64,000 nt of DNA, from the NCBI RefSeq assembly GCF_007655305.1, contig NZ_VLOG01000042.1:1-64000 (forward strand). The letters are read 5' to 3'. The position numbers were made by a program, and so were the translations under genes. This DNA is from Algoriphagus algorifonticola. Lineage in GTDB: Bacteria > Bacteroidota > Bacteroidia > Cytophagales > Cyclobacteriaceae. The first letter of the stretch is position 1, and each line of letters begins with the position of its first letter. Positions 43,377 to 52,584 of the stretch are shown here, in pieces. Below the pieces are notes generated by a model, which had not been told where the DNA came from, did no database searches, and was given only the letters and a program-made list of their open reading frames with translations.

Positions 43377-44942
43377 ATGAAAAAATACTGCGTAGAACTC
43401 AGAGAAACTCATCAGTTTTCATCATTTTTCTTGGATTACATAGAGGGAAAAGCAGAATTGAGACCATTTTATACTCATCTGCCAAAAATCGAGAGTTTCA
43501 AGCAGGCTATAGAAAAGAAAGAGTTTCCAGAAAACAACAGGAAAATTCTCTGTCAAAGCTTAGCCAAACAATACGAGGGAATTGAACTTTTTGAAGAAGA
43601 AAAAAAACAATTAGAAGCACTTGCCAGGCCCAACACTTTTACCGTTACCACGGGTCATCAACTGAATTTATTCACAGGGCCTCTCTATTTTATCTATAAG
43701 ATCGTATCTACAATCAAACTTGCCAAGGAGCTAAACAAAGCATATCCTAATCAGCATTTTGTCCCGGTTTATTGGATGGCAAGTGAAGATCATGATTTTG
43801 ATGAGATCAATTATTTCAAATTAGACGGTAAAAAATATCAGTGGAATTCCGATCAAAGCGGAGCTGTTGGAGATTTTGAGTTAGATGCCAGTTTTAAGGA
43901 ATTTTTGAAAGAGGTTCCTTTTGTACATGATGTTTTTAAGCAAGCATATTCCAGCTCCATGACGCTAAAAGAAGCTGTCAGAAAATATGTTCACGAATTA
44001 TTTGGAGTAAAAGGCTTGCTGATTGTAGATGGTCATGATGCGGGTTTGAAAGGACTATTTAAAGAGGTAATTAAATCGGATTTGATCGATCATGCTCCCC
44101 ACAAAGAGGCGGTATTGAAAACAGAATCCTTGGAGTCTTTAGGCTATTCCGGACAGATATTTCCAAGAGAAATCAATTTTTTCTATTTGGATCAGGGCTT
44201 GCGAGAGCGAATAGAAAAGCATGGAAATTCTTATCTGGTAATAAATTCAGACTTGAAGTTTTCTCAGGATGAGATTCTCAAATTGGTGGAGGAGCATCCA
44301 GAGAGATTCAGCCCTAATGTGGTATTGAGACCCCTCTATCAGGAAATGATTTTACCGAATTTAGCCTATTTGGGAGGACCTGCCGAGGTAGTCTATTGGT
44401 TGCAGCTAAAGGGTGTATTTGATCATTTCCAAACTCCCTTTCCCGTATTGTTACCAAGGAATTTTGCTTTGATTTTGAGTAAAGAAATTCTTAGAAAAAT
44501 TGAAAAGTTGGGATGGGATGAGCATGCTATTTTTATGGATAAAGAGGCGTGGAAAAAGGATTTTGTTGCTAAGAACGCGCTTTCTGACATTCAAATGGAA
44601 AAAGAAAGAAAACAAGTAGCATTACTTTTTGATAATAGAGGGAAAGAGGCTGAATCTTTGGAGAAAAGTCTAAAGGACTCTTTTGAAGCAGCTAAGGTGA
44701 GGAGTTTGAAAATTTTGGATCAAATGTCTGATAAGCTGCGCAAAGCTGAAGAAAAGAGACATCAAATAGCCTTCGGTCGAGTAGATGATATAGAAGACTA
44801 CCTCAAGCCCAATGGCAGTCCTCAGGAGAGAGTGGTTAATATGATGCAATTTTATCTAGCAGATGATTTATTGATTCAGAAGCTATTTGAAAATTTTGAC
44901 CCTATGGATTTCAGAATGATGGTTTTGAAATATGAGGACTGA
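43377..44942 (+). CDS. bshC: Bacillithiol biosynthesis cysteine-adding enzyme BshC
   Basis: A 521-residue protein matching BshC, which adds cysteine to GlcN-malate in the last step of bacillithiol synthesis. Marks are TVTTGHQLNLFTGPLYFIYKI (about 92-112), VPVYWMASEDHDFDEI, NVVLRPLYQEMILPNLAYLGGPAEVVYW, and a helical C-terminal segment around residues 410-470. The nucleotide-like site follows the HUP fold. It overlaps the start of the 5-formyl-THF cyclo-ligase gene by 11 nt. With the ypdA-like gene at 2180 it shows the organism uses bacillithiol. Confidence 0.92.
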   Translation: MKKYCVELRETHQFSSFFLDYIEGKAELRPFYTHLPKIESFKQAIEKKEFPENNRKILCQSLAKQYEGIELFEEEKKQLEALARPNTFTVTTGHQLNLFTGPLYFIYKIVSTIKLAKELNKAYPNQHFVPVYWMASEDHDFDEINYFKLDGKKYQWNSDQSGAVGDFELDASFKEFLKEVPFVHDVFKQAYSSSMTLKEAVRKYVHELFGVKGLLIVDGHDAGLKGLFKEVIKSDLIDHAPHKEAVLKTESLESLGYSGQIFPREINFFYLDQGLRERIEKHGNSYLVINSDLKFSQDEILKLVEEHPERFSPNVVLRPLYQEMILPNLAYLGGPAEVVYWLQLKGVFDHFQTPFPVLLPRNFALILSKEILRKIEKLGWDEHAIFMDKEAWKKDFVAKNALSDIQMEKERKQVALLFDNRGKEAESLEKSLKDSFEAAKVRSLKILDQMSDKLRKAEEKRHQIAFGRVDDIEDYLKPNGSPQERVVNMMQFYLADDLLIQKLFENFDPMDFRMMVLKYED

Positions 44943-45501
44943 AAAAGATGAATACAGGAGGCTTTATAAAGAAAAGCGGGAATCCTTATCCGATAAGGAG
45001 CTAGAGGAGGCTTCCTTATTAATTTTTAAAAACTCAACTGAATGGCTGAAGGATCAAAAATTCCATAGCGTCCATATTTTTTTACCGATAAAAAAGCAGC
45101 GTGAGGTAAATACCTTTCCCATTGTTGAGTTTTTTTGGAGAGCAGGGGTTCCTTTATATACCTCCATGGTACAAGTTTCAACCAATACGCTCCAAACTAT
45201 TACCGTCCCAAAAAACGTAGAATTTGTTGAAGATAAGTGGGGGATTCCTTTACCTGTGGAATTTGATTTGATAGAAAAGCCTGAAATAGACCTGATTTTC
45301 ATCCCATTATTAGCTTATGATGAAAGTGGAGCAAGGTTAGGTTTTGGTAAAGGCTATTATGATAAATTTTTGTATGAGTTGAGTTATGAGCCAATTAAGC
45401 TTGGCTTGAGTTTTTTTGGACCAGAGAAAGAATTACCTAAAGAAGCGCATGATATTCCATTGGACTTTTGTATAAATCCTCAAAAAGTCCTTACATTTTA
45501 G
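44932..45501 (+). CDS. 5-formyltetrahydrofolate cyclo-ligase
   Basis: A 189-residue cytoplasmic enzyme that recycles 5-formyl-THF to 5,10-methenyl-THF with ATP. YRRLYKEKRESLS is the basic N-terminal motif, WGIPLPVEF lies mid-protein, and the family signature DLIFIPLLAYDESGARLGFGKGYYDKFL is near 120-147. The start overlaps bshC by 11 nt, indicating translational coupling. The small exported protein gene follows by 13 nt. Confidence 0.92.
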   Translation: MRTEKDEYRRLYKEKRESLSDKELEEASLLIFKNSTEWLKDQKFHSVHIFLPIKKQREVNTFPIVEFFWRAGVPLYTSMVQVSTNTLQTITVPKNVEFVEDKWGIPLPVEFDLIEKPEIDLIFIPLLAYDESGARLGFGKGYYDKFLYELSYEPIKLGLSFFGPEKELPKEAHDIPLDFCINPQKVLTF

Positions 45502-45514
45502 TCTTGAATTTATA

Positions 45515-46015
45515 ATGTCGATGAAAAAGATTGTGTTTGTGCTATTGTTTGCAGGAGTAGTTTTTTTCCAAATTCCTTCTGCGAAAGCCCAAGTTAGAGC
45601 TTACAATACCATGGTGGGAGTAGTTGGGGGAACCAACTTGGGAGGAACGGTCAAGCAGTTCATCTCCGAACAAGGAGCCATAGACTTATTGGTATATAAT
45701 CGATGGAAGGGTTGGGTTGGAGCTTTGCTTTATGAACATCATTGGGATATCAGAGAATTTGAAGGATTGGAATGGTATGTAGGTGGAGGGGCTCATTATG
45801 GAATGTGGAAAGATGGGAAAGGTGAACCTCCTTGGGTTTACAAAATTGATCAGGATTACAATGTGTTTGGAGTAGATGCAATAGTGGGTTTAGAGTATAA
45901 TATCAACCGGAGTAACTTTTATTTGGGAGTTTACTGGAAACCCGCATATAATTTTGCTGATTTCACTACTCTTTGGGAAGATGAAGCTGCCCTTACTTTA
46001 AGATATTCGTTTTAA
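45515..46015 (+). CDS. Small exported beta-barrel-like protein, unknown function
   Basis: A 166-residue protein with a signal peptide ending near AKAQV (residue 26). The mature part has alternating Gly/aromatic strands (MVGVVGGTNLGG, WYVGGGAHYGMW, NFYLGVYWKPAYNF) and ends ALTLRYSF, with a terminal Phe as in outer-membrane barrels. An eight-strand barrel in the outer membrane is plausible. The gene follows the cyclo-ligase by 13 nt. An alternative start is the ATG at 45521. Confidence 0.68.
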   Translation: MSMKKIVFVLLFAGVVFFQIPSAKAQVRAYNTMVGVVGGTNLGGTVKQFISEQGAIDLLVYNRWKGWVGALLYEHHWDIREFEGLEWYVGGGAHYGMWKDGKGEPPWVYKIDQDYNVFGVDAIVGLEYNINRSNFYLGVYWKPAYNFADFTTLWEDEAALTLRYSF

Positions 46016-46594
46016 AATTCAGTCTCACATTATTTTTTTGAACCTATTTTTTCTGAATTCGCAAAAAAATAAAGTCATCATAAAAGATTTGAACCCTGAT
46101 TTGAGATTTTTTTAATTTTTTCTGAAATACCCCAGGTTGTTGATATTTGCATCAAAATAAAAATTGGATTAAGAACCTTTAAAAGAGGTTAAATTTTTTA
46201 AAATCAATTCCTGAAAGAACTATATAAGGTTTTAGGAAATAAATCGGTGTAATATTTTTTTTAAAAATGATATTTCCTGTAATAGAAATCAAAATAAAAT
46301 TTTGTCATCTGGGTATATATCATGCAAAACAGTTAATATTTGTTAAATACCCATACTTTGCCAAATAATCATCTTTTTACACCGCTTATACAAAATTTCT
46401 ACCGCTTAATTTTCAAAATGGCCTTTAAATAGTCAATATTTAACTAATCGTATGAAAAATAAGGTTAAAAATATTTTAAAATTGTGTTTAAACAATAAAA
46501 TACATAATAAATGGAATAATAATTTCAAATTTTGAATATTTTGAAATTCAATTGAAACAGATTTTCTTTACGTATCAACTAAACTAAATACCTT
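46016..46594. other. 579-bp AT-rich leader upstream of the SusC operon
   Basis: The stretch is very AT-rich and has no open frame of note and no tRNA signal. It contains a weak hairpin AACCT/AGGTT with a T-rich tail (46174-46197) that may terminate the upstream genes. It also contains a direct repeat of ACCGCTTA (46381 and 46401) spaced exactly 20 bp. No exact TAnnTTTG element was found, so the promoter of the SusC operon is not identified. Confidence 0.6.
46381..46408. repeat. Direct repeat ACCGCTTA, 20-bp spacing
   Basis: ACCGCTTA occurs at 46381-46388 and 46401-46408, two helical turns apart, about 190 bp before the SusC start in otherwise AT-rich DNA. The spacing suits a dimeric activator or repressor on one DNA face. 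Confidence 0.55.
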
Positions 46595-49500
46595 ATGAGA
46601 AAAGCTTTACTCTTTGTTGTTGCGCTTTTCACCATGACCCTCAGCTATGAGGTGTCGGCGCAACAGCGGGTAATTACCGGTACGGTAATTTCCGACGAAG
46701 ATGGACTAGGCTTGCCGGGTGCAACCGTCCTCGTGAAGGGTACGACAGTGGGTACTACCACCGATTTGGATGGTAATTATTCCATCAGCGTGCCTGCGGG
46801 TTCGAATGTGCTGATTTTCTCTTTTGTGGGTCTTGTATCCAAAGAAGAGGCGATAGGCAACCGAACCGTCATTAACGTAACCCTTACAACTGATGCAGCT
46901 CAACTATCCGAAGTGGTAGTAACTGCGATTGGTATTGAAAGGGAAAAGAAAGCCTTGGGTTATGCAGTTACCTCTGTAGGTAATGAGCAACTCGAGAACA
47001 GACCTGAGCAAGACGTAGCCCGTGTTTTGCAAGGTAAAGTGCCTGGTGTAAACATTACATCCACTAACGGTATGTCTGGTTCTGGTACCAACATGGTAAT
47101 TAGAGGTTATTCCTCAGCTACCGGTTCTAACCAGCCTCTATTCGTCGTAGATGGTGTTCCTTTCAACACTAGCACAAACAACCAAAACGGATTTACTACA
47201 GGTGGTGCGACCACATCTTCTCGTTTCTTGGATATTGACCCTAACAATATTGAGGCTATCTCTGTATTGAAAGGTTTGTCAGCAACCGTACTTTACGGTG
47301 ACCAAGGTAGAAACGGTGTGATCTTGATCACTACCAAATCAGGAGCATCTAAAAGAAAAGCTGCTGAAGTAACTATTAACCAATCTGTATTTACCAACGA
47401 AGCGGCATCTTTGCCTACTTATGGTCAGGTTTATGGTAATGGTTTCCAGCAAGCGCCTGGCTTCTTCTTCTCTAACTTCGGTCCAAGAATGGATGAAGGG
47501 AGAACAGTAAACCACCCTTATGCTACTTCTTCTGTACAAAAAGTAAGAGAAGCTTTCCCACAGTTCTGGGTTGATGGAATTGTAGGAGGCACTCCAGTAC
47601 AGTATGAATACAAGGCATATGCTGATCCTTCTGAGATTTTCTTCAGAACTGGTTTGATTTCTAACACATCTGTTCAAGTTGCAGGTGGTTCCGATAAGAC
47701 AAGCTTCAACGCTTCTTTCGGTTATACTGACGAAGAAGGATTTACTCCAGGTAACGAATTGAAGAAGTACAACTTCGGATTGGGTGTTAACTCTGCAGTT
47801 TCTGACAAACTTTCTGTTAGATCTTCTTTCACTTTCGCAATTACAGACCTACAGTCTCCTCCAGTTAACGCAGCCTTCGGTTCCGGACCTTCTGGTGGTA
47901 TTCCATCTGTTTTTGCTCACGTATTGTATACTCCTCGTTCTGTGGATTTGGGTGGTCTTCCTTTTGAAAACCCAATTGATAGAAGCTCTGTGTACTACAG
48001 AGGGGGTAATGATATTGTTAACCCTAACTGGTTGGTTAAATATTATCAGAATACTTCTGATGTACAGCGTTTCTTCAATTCTACATCAATTAACTATGAC
48101 TTGACCGATGACTTCTCTATTACTTATAGAATCGGTTTGGACACGTATACAGAATTGCAGGAATTAAGATACAATAGAGGAGGACCTTCTTCTTCATTGG
48201 CAACCACTTCTGGTTATTACAGATCAGTAAATGTTACAAATAGTATCTGGAACCAGGATTTGATCATCAACTGGAAGAAGCAATTCTCCGATAAATTTGG
48301 TATGAGTGCTTTGATTGGTGGTAACTCCAGATATGACACTTATGCTCAAAATGGTGTAGCTTCTCAAGGACAGTTGGCTTTCGGATTGTTCCGTCACTCC
48401 AACTTTACCAACTCCTCCAGTAATGATGCATATAGCGGTGGAGGTTTGAACTTTACCCAGGAAGAAAGAAGAATGGGTATTTATGCTAACGTAACATTGG
48501 ATTATTCAAACTACTTATTCTTCAACCTTTCTGCGAGAAATGACTGGACTTCAACAGTTGAACCAGAAAACAGAAGAATCCTTTATCCAGGAGCATCAGT
48601 TTCCTTCCTTCCTAGTACTGCATTCAACTGGAACAGCAGCACTATCAATGATTTGAAGTTGAGATTAGGGTACGGTACTTCAGCTGGTTTCCCTTCTCCA
48701 TATAGAACGAGAAACATTTTGAATCAAAGCGCTAGAGCTTTTGAGAGAGATGGAGCAGTTACCCAGACTCACTCTGTATCCAACCTGTTGGGTAACCCTA
48801 ATTTGAAGCCAGAGTTACACGAAGAAACTGAATTCGGTATCGAGGCAGTGATGTTCAACAACAAATTGAAGTTTGACATTTCCTTGTATCAGAAGAATAC
48901 AAGAGATTTGATTACTCAGGCTCCTATTGATCCTGCTACCGGATTTACTTCAACAGCTATCAACATTGGTAAAATCAGAAATAGAGGTATTGAATTCCAG
49001 GCAACTGTGACTCCAGTATCTACAGCTTCAGGTTTTGCATGGAATTCTACCATCAACTGGGGTCTTTACAGATCTAAGACCATCGAATTAGGTGGAGGTT
49101 TGGAAGAGATCGTTGTCGCTGGTTTTACTACCCTAGGAAACTTCGCGATTCCTGGAGAGCCATTTAACATCATCAAGGGTATCGGATTTGAAAGAGATGA
49201 GCAAACTGGTCAGCCAATTGTTCTTTCCAATGGTTTGTACAAGCCTTCTGCTGAATTAAAAGTATTAGGTGATCCAAACCCAGCTTGGACAGGTTCTTGG
49301 ATTAACTCCTTTACTTACAAAGGATTTACCTTGAATGCCATGATGGAATACAGACATAAGGGAGCTATTTTCTCTAACACGGTGACTGCAACTCTAGCAA
49401 GAGGTGTAACCAAAGATCCGGTTGTAGATAGAGAGTTGACCTTCATCATGCCAGGTGTAAAAGAAGATGGAACTCCAAACGATATTCAAATCACTGCTTC

Positions 49501-49810
49501 TGATTACTTCTTTGCAGGTTATCAGGGTGCAACAGATGAGCCAAACGTATTCGATGGTTCTATGATTCGATTGAGAGAACTTTCTTTGGGTTATCAAATC
49601 CCGTCGAATTTGATGTCAAAGACTCCATTTAAGAGAGCTTCTATCGCCTTGAGTGGTACAAACCTTTGGTTCCTTGCATTGAACTTCCCTCCAAACATGA
49701 ACTATGACGTAGACGTGTTGGGAACAGGTGTTGGTAACGGATTAGGATTTGACTTTGTGACAGGTCCTAGCTCAAGAAGATTTGGTGGTACTGTAACACT
49801 TACATTCTAA
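46595..49810 (+). CDS. SusC/RagA-family TonB-linked outer membrane protein
   Basis: A 1071-residue outer-membrane transporter. The signal peptide ends near VSAQQR (residue 23). A CarboxypepD_reg-like domain follows (VITGTVISDEDGLGLPGATVLVKGTT), then SEVVVTAIGIEREKKALGYAV as the SusC linker and a plug with VIRGYSSATGSNQPLFVVDGVPF. The barrel ends at GGTVTLTF. SusC works with SusD to import a glycan, peptide or other ligand. Codons AAC, TTC and GGT are used far more than in most neighbouring genes, suggesting strong expression. The SusD gene starts 18 nt downstream. Confidence 0.95.
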   Translation: MRKALLFVVALFTMTLSYEVSAQQRVITGTVISDEDGLGLPGATVLVKGTTVGTTTDLDGNYSISVPAGSNVLIFSFVGLVSKEEAIGNRTVINVTLTTDAAQLSEVVVTAIGIEREKKALGYAVTSVGNEQLENRPEQDVARVLQGKVPGVNITSTNGMSGSGTNMVIRGYSSATGSNQPLFVVDGVPFNTSTNNQNGFTTGGATTSSRFLDIDPNNIEAISVLKGLSATVLYGDQGRNGVILITTKSGASKRKAAEVTINQSVFTNEAASLPTYGQVYGNGFQQAPGFFFSNFGPRMDEGRTVNHPYATSSVQKVREAFPQFWVDGIVGGTPVQYEYKAYADPSEIFFRTGLISNTSVQVAGGSDKTSFNASFGYTDEEGFTPGNELKKYNFGLGVNSAVSDKLSVRSSFTFAITDLQSPPVNAAFGSGPSGGIPSVFAHVLYTPRSVDLGGLPFENPIDRSSVYYRGGNDIVNPNWLVKYYQNTSDVQRFFNSTSINYDLTDDFSITYRIGLDTYTELQELRYNRGGPSSSLATTSGYYRSVNVTNSIWNQDLIINWKKQFSDKFGMSALIGGNSRYDTYAQNGVASQGQLAFGLFRHSNFTNSSSNDAYSGGGLNFTQEERRMGIYANVTLDYSNYLFFNLSARNDWTSTVEPENRRILYPGASVSFLPSTAFNWNSSTINDLKLRLGYGTSAGFPSPYRTRNILNQSARAFERDGAVTQTHSVSNLLGNPNLKPELHEETEFGIEAVMFNNKLKFDISLYQKNTRDLITQAPIDPATGFTSTAINIGKIRNRGIEFQATVTPVSTASGFAWNSTINWGLYRSKTIELGGGLEEIVVAGFTTLGNFAIPGEPFNIIKGIGFERDEQTGQPIVLSNGLYKPSAELKVLGDPNPAWTGSWINSFTYKGFTLNAMMEYRHKGAIFSNTVTATLARGVTKDPVVDRELTFIMPGVKEDGTPNDIQITASDYFFAGYQGATDEPNVFDGSMIRLRELSLGYQIPSNLMSKTPFKRASIALSGTNLWFLALNFPPNMNYDVDVLGTGVGNGLGFDFVTGPSSRRFGGTVTLTF

Positions 49811-49828
49811 CCCCAAACAGAAATTAAG

Positions 49829-51481
49829 ATGAAAAAAAGAATATATAGTTTATTGCTGGCTGTCAGCACACTGTTTGCGGTTTCCTGTGATCTAGATTTG
49901 TTGGAAAACCCAAATGCTGTAAACGCAGACACAGCTTCTCCTGACTTTCTGTTAAACAGAATTCAGTTAGATTATCAGTCCTTCTTCAACACGGTTGGAG
50001 ATGATGGAATGCGATTAACTCGTATTATCAACCAAGGTTCGGCGCAGTACGAAGGAGCTTATACTCCGGTTACTACGAATGGTTATTGGTCTAATGCATA
50101 TGCCAATATTTTGCAAGATATCAAGTTCTTGGAGCCTTTAGCTGAAGAAGCAAACTTCCAAAGACACTTAGGAATTGCGAAGACTATCAAGGCAATGGTT
50201 TTATTCAACTTGGTTGATTCCTATGGTGATGTTCCTTTCTCTCAGGCTTTGGACCCTAACGAGTTCAATCCTGCAGTAGACCAGGGCGCCGCTGTTTATG
50301 ATGCTGCTTTGGCGGCCCTGAATGAAGCAGCTGCTCACTTTGCAGCTAACCCTTCCTCTGGTACCCCAAATGATTATTACTACAACCGTAATTACACCAA
50401 GTGGGTGAGAATGATCAACACCTTGAAGTTGAGATACCACTTAAACAGAAAATTGGTTGACAGAGCAGGGGCTACTTCCGCCATCAATGCTTTGATTGCG
50501 GAAGACAACATGCTAAAGACTGGTGATGATTTTGTGTTCCGTTTCGGAACCACAAGAGCGGATCCGGATTCTCGTCATCCTAGATTTGCCGGTCAGTATA
50601 CACAGGGTGGAGGAGACTATCAGTCTACTTTCTACATGTGGCATTTGACTGAAGCTAAAGGCTTTGATGATCCTCGCGCAAGATTCTACTTCTATCGTCA
50701 GGTATTGGTAAACTCTACCAACCCAGATGAAATTGAGTGTATTACGCAGATTCCACCACCTCACTATTTAGTAGGTAATTTTATCTACTGTCTGCCTGGT
50801 CAGAGAGGTTATTGGGGTCGTGATCACCTGGATCCAGACGGTATTCCACCAGATGGCTTGAAGAGAACTGCATGGGGTGTTTATCCTGCAGGTGGTAGAT
50901 TTGATAACAATTCTGCTTCTCCAGTAAACAACCCATCTTTGGGTGCTCAGGGTGCTGGAATTCATCCAATCATGTTGGCTGCTTATGTTGACTTTATGTT
51001 AGCTGAGGCTGCGCAGACTTTGGGTACAACTGGTAGTGCTAAGGACTATTTGTTATCTGGTATCAAGAAGCACATGGATTATGTTGTTGCTTTTAGTAGA
51101 GGCACATCCGAAGGTGGAGCTATCAATGCTTTCTTAACCGCTCAGAGTATCAATTTGACTACCAATATTGACAATTATTTGAAATATGTTGGAGATGAAT
51201 TTGATGCTGCTGCTTCCAGTGATGCTAAAATGGGTGTCATTGGTAGAGAGTATTGGTTGTCATTGTACGGTAATGGAATTGAATCATATAACCTTTATAG
51301 AAGAACAGGTAAGCCTTCACCAATGCAACCTGGTTTGGAGCAGAATCCTGGAATTTTCCCAAGATCATTCTTCTATCCAAACAACTATATGGTTACAAAT
51401 ACCAAAGCGGTTCAAAAACCTGATCAGTCCGTACAAGTATTTTGGGATACAAATCCTGCAGGAAACGCTTGGGTTCAATAA
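49829..51481 (+). CDS. SusD/RagB-family surface lipoprotein
   Basis: A 550-residue lipoprotein (lipobox FAVSC, Cys near residue 20). The mature protein shows the SusD/RagB helical TPR-like core: DLDLLENPNAVN, LGIAKTIKAMVLFNLVDSYGDVPFSQAL near 110-135, AALNEAAAHF, and the late YWLSLYGNGIESYNLYRRTGKPSPMQ. It caps the SusC barrel and binds the ligand. The variant resembles SusD-like group 2 members. It has the same strong codon bias as the SusC gene. Confidence 0.93.
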   Translation: MKKRIYSLLLAVSTLFAVSCDLDLLENPNAVNADTASPDFLLNRIQLDYQSFFNTVGDDGMRLTRIINQGSAQYEGAYTPVTTNGYWSNAYANILQDIKFLEPLAEEANFQRHLGIAKTIKAMVLFNLVDSYGDVPFSQALDPNEFNPAVDQGAAVYDAALAALNEAAAHFAANPSSGTPNDYYYNRNYTKWVRMINTLKLRYHLNRKLVDRAGATSAINALIAEDNMLKTGDDFVFRFGTTRADPDSRHPRFAGQYTQGGGDYQSTFYMWHLTEAKGFDDPRARFYFYRQVLVNSTNPDEIECITQIPPPHYLVGNFIYCLPGQRGYWGRDHLDPDGIPPDGLKRTAWGVYPAGGRFDNNSASPVNNPSLGAQGAGIHPIMLAAYVDFMLAEAAQTLGTTGSAKDYLLSGIKKHMDYVVAFSRGTSEGGAINAFLTAQSINLTTNIDNYLKYVGDEFDAAASSDAKMGVIGREYWLSLYGNGIESYNLYRRTGKPSPMQPGLEQNPGIFPRSFFYPNNYMVTNTKAVQKPDQSVQVFWDTNPAGNAWVQ

Positions 51482-51499
51482 CCGATAAATTTGAAAAAT

Positions 51500-52447
51500 A
51501 TGAAAATGATAAAATATAGTTTCGGTCTACTGATGGGCGCTTTGATTTTCCTCAGCTCCTGTAGAGACTTTGTAGAGCCGAATATTCCATATACCGACTT
51601 TGATACGGCGGCTTATTTGAGAACCATCTCAAGAACAAGCACAACGTTCAACTTCTTTGATTTAGCGAATTCTAAATTTGCTTTGACTTTGGAGGCCGTG
51701 GATGCAGAGGATGGAAACACTGTTGAAACAGTGGAAATTCGAGTTCGTCACAGACGATTGATCCCAGGTGTTGGTCTTGAGTATACTCCAGCCAACGATG
51801 TTCTAGTAAGAACTCTTCAAAAATCTGATTTTGCACCAAATTCAGAGTCTAGATTCTTAAGAGTTTCTTTTGAGATCCCTGCTTCTGAAGCCATCTCTGC
51901 GGTAGGTTTAACTCCTGCTCAAATTGAAGGCGCGGATGTATTCGAATTCAGATTAGTATTGAATGATAAGTTTGGCAGAAGATTCTCCAGTGATAACGTT
52001 ACTACTAACGTTGCTGGTGCTCCTTTCTACGCTTCTCCATTCCAATACAATGTGAGCGTGATTTGTCCTTCTGACCTTGCAGGTACATACAACTTTACTC
52101 AGTCCAACATGCAGTCTATTTATGGCTCTTGCCCAGGTACTATCTCTGGAACAACTACGTTCACAGCGATAGCTTCTACTCCTGGCGCTTATAGAATCAC
52201 AGACGGAACCTTTGGTTTCTGGAACTGCTATGGTGACTCTTGGGGTAGTGGAAACGTACGAATCAATGATGCTTGTGGTAAGTTGACCATGAGCGGATCT
52301 GATAAGTACAGTGCTTCTTACTCCATGACTGTAGTAAGTGTTAATGCTCAGGACCTTGTAATTCAGTGGTTAAACTCTGATGGAGAAACTGGTCTAGTAA
52401 CGATTAAGTCTAATTCTGGTAAGCCTTGGCCTGCTGGATTGAGATAA
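51500..52447 (+). CDS. SusCD-associated lipoprotein, unknown function
   Basis: A 315-residue lipoprotein (lipobox LSSC, Cys about residue 21). It is beta-rich, with repeated short strands and a C-terminal domain containing several cysteines (VICPSDLAG, GSCPGTISG, FWNCYGD, INDACGKL). It occupies the position of SusE-like ligand-binding accessory proteins directly after SusD, 18 nt on, and shares the codon bias. I cannot assign a family. The ATG at 51500 was preferred to the TTG at 51491. A strong terminator follows, closing the operon. Confidence 0.75.
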   Translation: MKMIKYSFGLLMGALIFLSSCRDFVEPNIPYTDFDTAAYLRTISRTSTTFNFFDLANSKFALTLEAVDAEDGNTVETVEIRVRHRRLIPGVGLEYTPANDVLVRTLQKSDFAPNSESRFLRVSFEIPASEAISAVGLTPAQIEGADVFEFRLVLNDKFGRRFSSDNVTTNVAGAPFYASPFQYNVSVICPSDLAGTYNFTQSNMQSIYGSCPGTISGTTTFTAIASTPGAYRITDGTFGFWNCYGDSWGSGNVRINDACGKLTMSGSDKYSASYSMTVVSVNAQDLVIQWLNSDGETGLVTIKSNSGKPWPAGLR

Positions 52448-52465
52448 TAAAATTCTTTTGAATTT

Positions 52466-52496
52466 AAAGAGCGGCAAATTTTGTCGCTCTTTTTTT
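52466..52496 (+). terminator. Rho-independent terminator of the SusC/D operon
   Basis: AGAGCG pairs with CGCTCT and the stem extends inward through G-T, C-G and two A-T pairs. Flanking AA pairs with the start of a six-T run. It lies about 20 nt after the last stop of the operon. Confidence 0.85.
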
Positions 52497-52555
52497 ATCT
52501 AATATGTATATTTGGAAAAGCAAATAAGCGGTTTTTTAATCTGAACATTTGGGAG

Positions 52556-52563
52556 TAGTTTTG
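52556..52563 (+). promoter_or_regulatory. Putative -7 element TAGTTTTG of sucA
   Basis: An exact TAnnTTTG match 22 nt before the sucA ATG. No -33 TTG at the usual distance. Confidence 0.4.
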
Positions 52564-52584
52564 TGTTGTTCTCAAAAAATAACC

